A program made the position numbers and the translations under genes. Source: Candidatus Pelagibacter sp. (GTDB taxonomy: Bacteria > Pseudomonadota > Alphaproteobacteria > Pelagibacterales > Pelagibacteraceae). Taken from it: 23,218 nt of DNA. The notes beneath the pieces are model-generated. The model saw nothing but the letters and a program-made list of their open reading frames with translations. It was not told the origin of the DNA and searched no databases. Shown one piece after another: positions 17,077-23,218 of the stretch. The stretch is from positions 1-23,218 of the forward strand of contig JAOHFJ010000011.1 of NCBI GenBank assembly GCA_028097945.1, given 5' to 3'. How positions within the stretch are numbered: the first letter of the stretch is position 1; the number at the start of each line of letters is the position of its first letter.

Positions 17077-17106
17077 TTGACAAATTCGTTTAATTTTGAA
17101 AATAAA
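17077..17106 (+). promoter_or_regulatory. putative topA promoter, possibly giving a leaderless mRNA
   Basis: TTGACA (17077-17082), 18-base spacer, AATAAA (17101-17106). The predicted start, seven bases on, is 17113, the A of the topA ATG. There is no Shine-Dalgarno ahead of that ATG. The -35 is a perfect consensus; the -10 matches four of six positions. Confidence 0.45.
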
Positions 17107-17112
17107 CGAATA

Positions 17113-19680
17113 ATGAATTTAGTAATTGTTGAAAGTCCAGCAAAAGCAAAAACAATAAATAAATATTTAGGTAAAGATTATTTAGTTTTAGCTAGTTATG
17201 GTCATATAAGAGATCTTCCGTCAAAAAATGGATCTGTAGATCCAGATAATAAATTTCAAATGGAATGGGAAATAGATTCTTTTTCAAAAAAATATTTAAA
17301 AGAAATTACTAATGCTGCTGAAGACTCTGATAAAATTATTTTAGCTACGGACCCCGATCGTGAAGGTGAAGCTATCGCATGGCATGTTAAAGAGGTTTTA
17401 GATAAAAAAAAATTATTAAAAGATAAACATCTAGAACGTGTTGTTTTTAATGAGATTACGAAGAAAGCAATTTTAAATGCTATTAAAAATCCAAGAGAAA
17501 TTCATTTACCTTTAGTTGAAGCTTATCTAGCACGAAGAGCTTTGGACTATCTTGTAGGATTTAATATCTCACCAATTCTTTGGACAAAATTACCTGGATC
17601 TAAATCAGCCGGAAGAGTTCAATCTGTAGCCTTAAAGCTTATAACTGAAAGAGAAAAGGAAATAGAATTATTTAAACCAGAAGAATATTGGACTCTTACA
17701 TCAGACTTTACGAACAAAAATAATAAAAATATTTTATCAAAATTAAGTGTATTTAATGGAGAAAAAATTGAAAAATTTTCTTTCAAAAATAAAGAAGAGA
17801 TACAAAAAGCAGTTGATGTAATCAATAAAACAAAATTTGAAATAGCTGATGTAAATTCAAAAGTATTTAGACGAAACCCTCTAGCCCCTTTTACAACTTC
17901 AACATTACAACAAACAGCATCTGGACGATTTGGCTTTGGAGCTTCTAGAACAATGCAAATTGCACAACGACTTTATCAAGGAGTAGATATCGAGGGCGAA
18001 ACTACTGGATTAATTACTTATATGAGAACTGATGGAACTAATATTTCAAAAGAGGCAATTGAAGACTTTAGAAAATTCATTACTGAAGATTATGGTGATA
18101 AATATTTACCTGAGACACCAAATAGTTATACGGGAAAGAAAGCAAAAAATGCTCAGGAAGCTCATGAAGCAATTAGACCGACTAATATAAGTAGGAAACC
18201 GTCTGATATCAAAAAATATGTAAATGCAGATCAATTTAAACTCTATGAATTAATTTGGAGTAGAGCCTTATCATCTCAAATGACTCCAGCAGAGTTTGAT
18301 AGAAATACAATAATTATTTCCTCAAAAGATAACAAAATTAACTTTAGAGCTAGTGGCTCTGTAGTAAAATTTGATGGATTTCTTAAAGTTTATCAAGTTC
18401 AAGAAACTGACGAAGATGCAAAAAATATTTTACCTGAAGTCAAAGCTGGAGAAGAAATTAATGTACTTAAGCTTAATGATGAGCAACACTTTACAGATCC
18501 ACCACCACGATACTCTGAGGCTAGTTTGGTAAAAAAGATGGAGGAATTAGGCATAGGGAGACCCTCCACTTATGCTAGCATTATCTCTGTATTATCAACG
18601 AGAAATTATGTCGAATTAATTAATAAAAGGTTTAATCCAACTGACAGAGGTAAACTAATTTCAGCTTTTTTAGAAAAATTATTCTCTAAATACGTTGATT
18701 ATAATTTCACTGCAGATCTAGAAAATCAGCTGGATGAAATCACAAGTGGTAAAATTGAATGGGTAAAAGTTTTAGATAATTTTTGGAAAGATTTTTACGA
18801 AAATGTTGGAAAAGTTAAAGAAAAAAGAACCAGAGAAGTATTAGACTTGTTGAATGATAGTTTAGGCGCTTTAATTTTTGAAAGAGATGATAAAGACGCT
18901 ATAGATCGAAAATGTAAATTGTGTTCCAGTGGAGAACTAAGTCTTAAGAATAGTTTTAGAGGTGGGGCTTTTATAGGATGTTCAAATTATCCAGAGTGTA
19001 AATTTACTAGACCTTTATCTAAAGCTAAAGCTGCAGCTCAATATAACTTAGCAGAGCCTAAACTATTGGGTCAAAACGAAAAAGGTAAAGATATATATTT
19101 AAAGAATGGTAGATTTGGCCCCTACTTGCAATATGAAAAAGAGAAAGAGGAATTAGAAACAAAAAAGAAAAAAGGTAGAAAGAAAAAAAATGAGAATGAA
19201 CATCTCAAAAATGTTTCCATTCCAAAAGGTATTGATGTTGACAGTGTTGATTTAGACAAAGCAAAATATTTATGCTCTCTCCCAAAAGTGTTAGGACAAC
19301 ATCCGGAAAATAAACAAGATATAACTCTAAACTCTGGAAGATTTGGTCCGTATCTAAAATGTGAAAATAAATCCGCAAGACTTGAAAATGTTGAAGATCT
19401 TTTTTCAATTGGAATTAATCGAGCAATAACTTTAATTGCGGAAGCTAAACCAGGGAGGATTTCTTCTTCACTAATTAAAGACCTTGGAGAACATCCTGAG
19501 GATAAAAAACCAGTTAGAATTATGAAGGGGCAATATGGACCTTATATTAAGTACAAGTCTCTAAATGCAACTATTCCTGAAGAAAAAGACCCAAATGAAC
19601 TTACTATGGAAGAAGCATTAATATTAATTGAAAAAAGAAAAGAATACGATAAAAATAAAAAAAAAGGTAAAAGAAAATGA
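17113..19680 (+). CDS. topA: DNA topoisomerase I (type IA)
   Basis: Relaxes negative supercoils through a 5'-phosphotyrosine intermediate. From the ATG at 17113 the protein has 855 residues. The Toprim domain has Glu7 in LVIVESPAKAKTI and the metal-binding DPDREGE (Asp80, Asp82, Glu84); the catalytic tyrosine is Tyr303 in GLITYMRTDGT. One zinc ribbon (Cys601, 604, 623, 629) follows the core, then three C-terminal topoisomerase repeats, each with an NGRFGPYL-like block, and a lysine-rich tail. The frame continues upstream to a TTG at 17077, but that codon is the -35 box TTGACA and the added residues do not belong to the family. It overlaps ridA by four bases (ATGA). Confidence 0.96.
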   Translation: MNLVIVESPAKAKTINKYLGKDYLVLASYGHIRDLPSKNGSVDPDNKFQMEWEIDSFSKKYLKEITNAAEDSDKIILATDPDREGEAIAWHVKEVLDKKKLLKDKHLERVVFNEITKKAILNAIKNPREIHLPLVEAYLARRALDYLVGFNISPILWTKLPGSKSAGRVQSVALKLITEREKEIELFKPEEYWTLTSDFTNKNNKNILSKLSVFNGEKIEKFSFKNKEEIQKAVDVINKTKFEIADVNSKVFRRNPLAPFTTSTLQQTASGRFGFGASRTMQIAQRLYQGVDIEGETTGLITYMRTDGTNISKEAIEDFRKFITEDYGDKYLPETPNSYTGKKAKNAQEAHEAIRPTNISRKPSDIKKYVNADQFKLYELIWSRALSSQMTPAEFDRNTIIISSKDNKINFRASGSVVKFDGFLKVYQVQETDEDAKNILPEVKAGEEINVLKLNDEQHFTDPPPRYSEASLVKKMEELGIGRPSTYASIISVLSTRNYVELINKRFNPTDRGKLISAFLEKLFSKYVDYNFTADLENQLDEITSGKIEWVKVLDNFWKDFYENVGKVKEKRTREVLDLLNDSLGALIFERDDKDAIDRKCKLCSSGELSLKNSFRGGAFIGCSNYPECKFTRPLSKAKAAAQYNLAEPKLLGQNEKGKDIYLKNGRFGPYLQYEKEKEELETKKKKGRKKKNENEHLKNVSIPKGIDVDSVDLDKAKYLCSLPKVLGQHPENKQDITLNSGRFGPYLKCENKSARLENVEDLFSIGINRAITLIAEAKPGRISSSLIKDLGEHPEDKKPVRIMKGQYGPYIKYKSLNATIPEEKDPNELTMEEALILIEKRKEYDKNKKKGKRK

Positions 19681-20141
19681 GCGAAATAGAAAACAAAATA
19701 AAGAGCTTAAATATAAAATTACCTGAACCAAAAGCACCAGTAGGAGCTTATGTTGCTACAAAGATTATTGGAAAACTATTATATATTTCTGGTCAAATAT
19801 CTATTGATGAAAATGCAAAACTTATAACAGGTAAGATTGGAAAAGATTTAGATATAGAGAAAGGTTATAAAGCTGCCGAAAGATGTGGTTTAAGTATTGT
19901 TGCCCATGTTAAAAATGCCTGTGGTGGAGATTTAGATAAAGTTAAATCGTGTGTCAAATTAACAGGTTATGTTAATTCAACAGATGATTTTAAAGATCAG
20001 CCTAAAATTATAAACGGTGCTTCAGATATTATAGCTAAGATTTTTGATAAAAAAGGTGAACATACACGTGCAGCTGTGAGTGTGAACAGTTTACCATTGG
20101 GTGTTTCAGTTGAAGTCGATGCTATTTTTGAACTTAATTAA
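19677..20141 (+). CDS. RidA (YjgF/YER057c/UK114) family protein
   Basis: A 154-residue protein of the Rid family; archetypal RidA hydrolyses reactive enamine/imine intermediates to ketoacids. It shows AYVATKIIGKLLYISGQI near the start and the C-terminal block HTRAAVSVNSLPLGVSVEVDAI with Arg131 and Glu146, spaced exactly as Arg105 and Glu120 of E. coli RidA. The longer N-terminal and central region, including NACGGDLDKVKSCVKLTGYV, resembles the about-150-residue branch of the family rather than RidA itself, so deaminase activity is likely but unproven. Its ATG overlaps the topA stop (ATGA). Confidence 0.88.
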   Translation: MSEIENKIKSLNIKLPEPKAPVGAYVATKIIGKLLYISGQISIDENAKLITGKIGKDLDIEKGYKAAERCGLSIVAHVKNACGGDLDKVKSCVKLTGYVNSTDDFKDQPKIINGASDIIAKIFDKKGEHTRAAVSVNSLPLGVSVEVDAIFELN

Positions 20142-20150
20142 TTTTTAATG

Positions 20151-21422
20151 TTAATTCATACACTTTGGCTCAAATCCAAAGTTTCTGTCTACAAAATAAA
20201 CTGATTTTTTAGATCTCCACATTTTGTCATTTGAAACTATAGTATGATCTTTGTCTGTATACTTATCAATTAACCAGTCTAGAGATATAGCCATCTGGTG
20301 TACGTGATATGTTGCGTGTTTTTGATCTTTTGTATAATTTTGTAATCCTGACGGATCTTTACGTTCTCTATACTTTTTAACGTCTGTAAGACCCAAGTTT
20401 AATACTTCAACAGTTTTATCTATTCTTTGTTTTAACTCTGGTGGAAACCGCTTATAACCCCATAGTTCTGCTATAGCATAAAGACCTAGCAAATTGTTCA
20501 CACCTTGTGAATGATACCAGACATCTCTAACACCTCTGAAACTGTTATTATGAATATATCCATCTTTATATACAACTTTATCGGCTTTACTAATTCCCTT
20601 TTTAAACCATTCTGATGCTGCTTCTGGTTTATCTTTCCAGGCCAAATACGATAGCACAGAGATAGTTCCATCAGCCATTTGTATAAAACCTCTTGCATGT
20701 TTCTTTGTTGTTAATTCTTTTACAGCCCACGGCTTAATATATTTTTTGTACAAAGCATCAATATACTCATCAACAATTTTAGATTGTTCTTTAGTAAATT
20801 GATCTTTCATTAAATATGCTTGTTGTATATAGGTAGCTCCATATATTTGAGCTTCGTGCGGCCTGTGAGAGATACAAGGTTTGTCACCTTTGGCTTTCGC
20901 ACCGCCGTAACATAGTTTATCAACTTTACCTTCATCTTTCAGTTTACTAATTTCTTTAGAAGTTAAAGTACTTAACATCACACCTGCTTCTGCCCAAGCT
21001 ACCATAACTTCTGCAATTAGTGGTCCATGCTCGTCCATTTTGTTATTTATAATTGCCGTAACAATAGCTCCATGCAATAGTGCTAACCTATTAGAGTGTT
21101 TTTCGTGATTAACATATATGCTGTTTGATCTTTGTTTGTGATCTTTGTTCCAATCATACTTAGTAAGTTTCATTAAATGATCATAGTTGTTTCCTTGTAA
21201 TTCAGGATTTTTTGACTTGCTTACATGTGTTATTGTAAGATCTAAGTCCCAGCCTGCTTTGCCCCAGCTGCCATAACCATGCACGCCTTTTAGTGAACAA
21301 GTTTTTTTTGTAAGTTCATTTGCAAAGAAATATTTCGGAATAACTATATCACTTTTATTGGCATAAGCCTTAGTTGAAAAGATTATTGCAAAAAATAAAA
21401 ATATTTTTTTAAAATTATTCAC
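20151..21422 (-). CDS. secreted alginate/uronate-lyase-like (alpha/alpha)-barrel protein
   Basis: A 423-residue exported protein: a signal peptide with a likely cut after Ala21 (KAYA before Asn22), then a largely helical chain with four mature-part cysteines (Cys42, 171, 183, 421) that could form disulfides. I do not recognise it with certainty. The block from His242 to about 310 resembles PL5-type alginate lyases: KKH where they have NNH, then a DGYI turn and RGVRDVWYHS. Arg296 and Tyr303 are seven residues apart, as are the catalytic Arg and Tyr recalled for Sphingomonas A1-III. The usual Asn before the His is Lys241. The GTG start at 21422 abuts the ugd stop, so it is coupled to UDP-glucuronate synthesis. 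A uronate-polymer lyase is the best guess; the substrate is unknown. Confidence 0.6.
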   Translation of the reverse strand: MNNFKKIFLFFAIIFSTKAYANKSDIVIPKYFFANELTKKTCSLKGVHGYGSWGKAGWDLDLTITHVSKSKNPELQGNNYDHLMKLTKYDWNKDHKQRSNSIYVNHEKHSNRLALLHGAIVTAIINNKMDEHGPLIAEVMVAWAEAGVMLSTLTSKEISKLKDEGKVDKLCYGGAKAKGDKPCISHRPHEAQIYGATYIQQAYLMKDQFTKEQSKIVDEYIDALYKKYIKPWAVKELTTKKHARGFIQMADGTISVLSYLAWKDKPEAASEWFKKGISKADKVVYKDGYIHNNSFRGVRDVWYHSQGVNNLLGLYAIAELWGYKRFPPELKQRIDKTVEVLNLGLTDVKKYRERKDPSGLQNYTKDQKHATYHVHQMAISLDWLIDKYTDKDHTIVSNDKMWRSKKSVYFVDRNFGFEPKCMN

Positions 21423-22727
21423 TTAAATAGAGTTAGGTCTGCCTACAGAGAAGTATCTGATGTTATTTTTTTTCATTTCTTCAGCAGAATAAAGATTTCT
21501 TAGGTCGTAAACTTTAAATTTATTATTTTTAACAATCTTTTTAAAATCTATTGATTTAAATTCGTCCCATTCAGTGAGTAGAACTACTAAATCTGCACCA
21601 ATACAGTTAGATTTTATATTGTTTCTGTAATTACAGTTTTTGATTTTTCTAAATTCATTCTTTTCTCCAGAAGGGTCATAATAATTTACTTTTGCTCCTT
21701 TTTTGCATAGGTAAGGTATCATTTTAAGGCTAGTCGAATCTCTCATATCATCTGTGTTTGGTTTAAATGTAACGCCTAAGAAAGAAATTTTTTTATTTTT
21801 TAGATTTGATCCCAAAATTTTATGAACTCTTTTTGTAAGTAAATTCACTCTGTTTTGATTTGATTTAATAACTGATTTAACAACCGACAAATTTATCTTA
21901 TATTTCTCAGCAGCTGATACGAGACCTTTAGTATCTTTTGGAAAACATGAGCCTCCATAAGCTGGGCCAGCACGTAAAAACCTACCACCTATTCTACTGT
22001 CAGAACCCATGCCTAATGAAATATCTTCAATATTTACTCCAGACTTTTCACATAAGTTAGCAAGTTCATTAATGAAAGTAATTTTGGTTGCAAGAAAAGC
22101 ATTTGATGCATACTTTATTAATTCTGCTCCTCTTCTTGAAGTAGTAAAAAATTTTGAGCCTTTATTTGTTAATGGCGCATAAAGTTTTTTCATAGTATTA
22201 AAGGCTTTTTTTTCGTTAGATCCTATTACAATTCTATCGGGGTATCGAAAATCTCGTATTGCTTCACCTTCTCGTAAGAATTCAGGATTAGAAGCTACCG
22301 TGAAAAGTTTTTTCTTTTTTTTTAAAATCTTTTCAATCTCATCGCCTGTTCCTACTGGAACTGTAGACTTAGTAATAATAATTTTTTTTCTTTTTGAATA
22401 TTTTAATATTTCTTTTGCACACTTATAAACAAAAGATAAATCAACTTTAATTGATCCTTTCTTTGTAGGTGTACCTACACATATAAAAATTATATCTGAT
22501 GAGCTTATAGCTTTATCGATATTTGTAGTGAATGAAAGGCGTTTAGCAGAAAAATTTTTTTTTATTAATTCATCCAATCCTGGTTCATAAATTGGAGAAA
22601 TTCCAGAATTGAGTTTGTCTATTTTGTTTTTATCTTTGTCAACGCAGACAACTTGGTTTCCTATATCAGCAAAGCAGACCCCACTAACTAATCCAACGTA
22701 ACCAGTTCCTATCATGCACAATTTCAT
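21423..22727 (-). CDS. ugd: UDP-glucose 6-dehydrogenase
   Basis: NAD-dependent, two-step oxidation of UDP-glucose to UDP-glucuronate in the cytoplasm. The 434-residue protein has the Rossmann motif GTGYVGLVSGVCFA at the start, VGTPTKKG and SNPEFLREGEAI in the N-terminal domain, the ELIKYASNAFLATKITFINE helix of the dimer core, and the catalytic cysteine Cys261 in GPAYGGSCFPKD. The C-terminal domain contains FLGVTFKPNTDDMRDS, which binds UDP. The ATG at 22727 immediately follows the galU stop (TAA then ATG), and its stop immediately precedes the start of the lyase-like gene, so the three are evidently one translational unit. Confidence 0.96.
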   Translation of the reverse strand: MKLCMIGTGYVGLVSGVCFADIGNQVVCVDKDKNKIDKLNSGISPIYEPGLDELIKKNFSAKRLSFTTNIDKAISSSDIIFICVGTPTKKGSIKVDLSFVYKCAKEILKYSKRKKIIITKSTVPVGTGDEIEKILKKKKKLFTVASNPEFLREGEAIRDFRYPDRIVIGSNEKKAFNTMKKLYAPLTNKGSKFFTTSRRGAELIKYASNAFLATKITFINELANLCEKSGVNIEDISLGMGSDSRIGGRFLRAGPAYGGSCFPKDTKGLVSAAEKYKINLSVVKSVIKSNQNRVNLLTKRVHKILGSNLKNKKISFLGVTFKPNTDDMRDSTSLKMIPYLCKKGAKVNYYDPSGEKNEFRKIKNCNYRNNIKSNCIGADLVVLLTEWDEFKSIDFKKIVKNNKFKVYDLRNLYSAEEMKKNNIRYFSVGRPNSI

Positions 22728-23218
22728 TTATTTTCCTTTAAATATTTGAATTCCTGAATTAATATATCCACTTAAAGTTCCGCAATCTAAATATTTACCT
22801 GTAAAAATATTACCATAAAATTTATTTTCTTTTTTAATTAAGCTTCTAATTGCGTCAGTAATATGTATTTCTCCTCCTTGACCAGGTTTTAATTTTTTAA
22901 TTTCACTAAAAATTTTGGTTGGCAATATATATCTGCCTATAATTGCAAAGTTAGAAGGCGCTTTTTTGATACTAGGTTTCTCTACAACATCTTTAATTTG
23001 AAAATATTTTTTTTTTTTATTTTTAATTGATAGAATTCCCCATCTTGATACAGTTTTTCTTTCTACTTTTTTTGTGGCAATTATAGATCCATTAGTTTTT
23101 TTATGTAATTGTATCATTTCTTTCGAACAATTTTTTCTTATTATTAAGTCATCGGGAAGTAGCATTAAAAAATATTTACTTTTAATATATTTTTTACATT
23201 TTAAAACCGCATCACCTG
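22728..23218 (-). CDS. galU: UTP-glucose-1-phosphate uridylyltransferase, N-terminal part outside window
   Basis: Makes UDP-glucose, the substrate of the next enzyme, Ugd. The frame runs off the window end, and the codons before the ATG at 23165 still read as GalU (GDAVLKC... then LLPDDLII), so that ATG is internal. Visible family blocks are VLLPDD-like LMLLPDDLII, the VEKPS motif, IGRYILPTKIF, GGEIHITDAI and the C-terminal KYLDCGTLSGYINSGI. About 163 codons of an expected 280-300 are present. It abuts ugd with no spacer. Confidence 0.93.
   Translation of the reverse strand, partial: GDAVLKCKKYIKSKYFLMLLPDDLIIRKNCSKEMIQLHKKTNGSIIATKKVERKTVSRWGILSIKNKKKKYFQIKDVVEKPSIKKAPSNFAIIGRYILPTKIFSEIKKLKPGQGGEIHITDAIRSLIKKENKFYGNIFTGKYLDCGTLSGYINSGIQIFKGK

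Noticed and set aside
20151..21422. D-glucuronyl C5-epimerase as identity of the secreted protein
   Set aside because: The context would fit, but the C-terminal epimerase hallmarks I know are not visible, whereas the RxxxxxxYH block matches alginate lyases better.
1..23218. Mobile elements, CRISPR arrays, phage genes or rRNA
   Set aside because: No transposase or integrase motifs, no regularly spaced direct repeats, and no rRNA sequence were seen.

Overview
The window looks like a chromosomal segment of a streamlined marine alphaproteobacterium, most likely of the SAR11 clade (Pelagibacterales). The evidence is the very AT-rich DNA with Lys/Asn/Ile-rich proteins, near-zero intergenic space, alphaproteobacterial gene order (gatCAB, ruvX, pyrB-pyrC', plsY, topA), a riboswitch-controlled ThiV-type symporter of the kind described in Pelagibacter, and an alphaproteobacterial-type LexA box. 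There are no insertion sequences, phage genes, CRISPR arrays or rRNA, and no gene-free stretch over about 170 bases.

Layout: 2-1705 is the 3' part of a soluble lytic transglycosylase gene, facing a tRNA-Ser(GCU) gene at 1710-1801. A RarD-type transporter (1871-2743) overlaps tail to tail with a sodium:solute symporter (2716-4164, minus). The symporter is preceded by a compact TPP riboswitch whose 3' conserved segment is also the ribosome binding site. Just upstream, on the same strand, is an SOS-regulated umuDC operon (4235-5888) with a good promoter and a GTTC-N7-GTTC LexA box. Divergent from umuDC are an amino-acid-type ABC binding protein and a permease (5996-7539) with no ATPase gene beside them.

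From 7525 to 13680 runs one compact minus-strand operon: gatC-gatA-gatB-O-methyltransferase-trhO-MATE transporter, joined by overlaps or gaps of 7 bases or less. Divergent from it is ruvX, followed by pyrB-pyrC'-plsY and then topA-ridA on the plus strand (13732-20141). The pyrC' product has lost zinc ligands and is probably a non-catalytic partner of PyrB.

The end of the window (20151-23218, minus) is a galU-ugd-X cluster with no bases between genes. GalU and Ugd make UDP-glucuronate. X is a secreted protein resembling (alpha/alpha)-barrel alginate/uronate lyases and is the least understood gene here.

The most interesting points are the minimal TPP-riboswitch leader whose promoter lies inside the umuC 3' end, the SOS box on umuDC, a permease with a lipobox at its N-terminus, the pseudo-dihydroorotase, and the putative uronate-polymer lyase joined to UDP-glucuronate synthesis.
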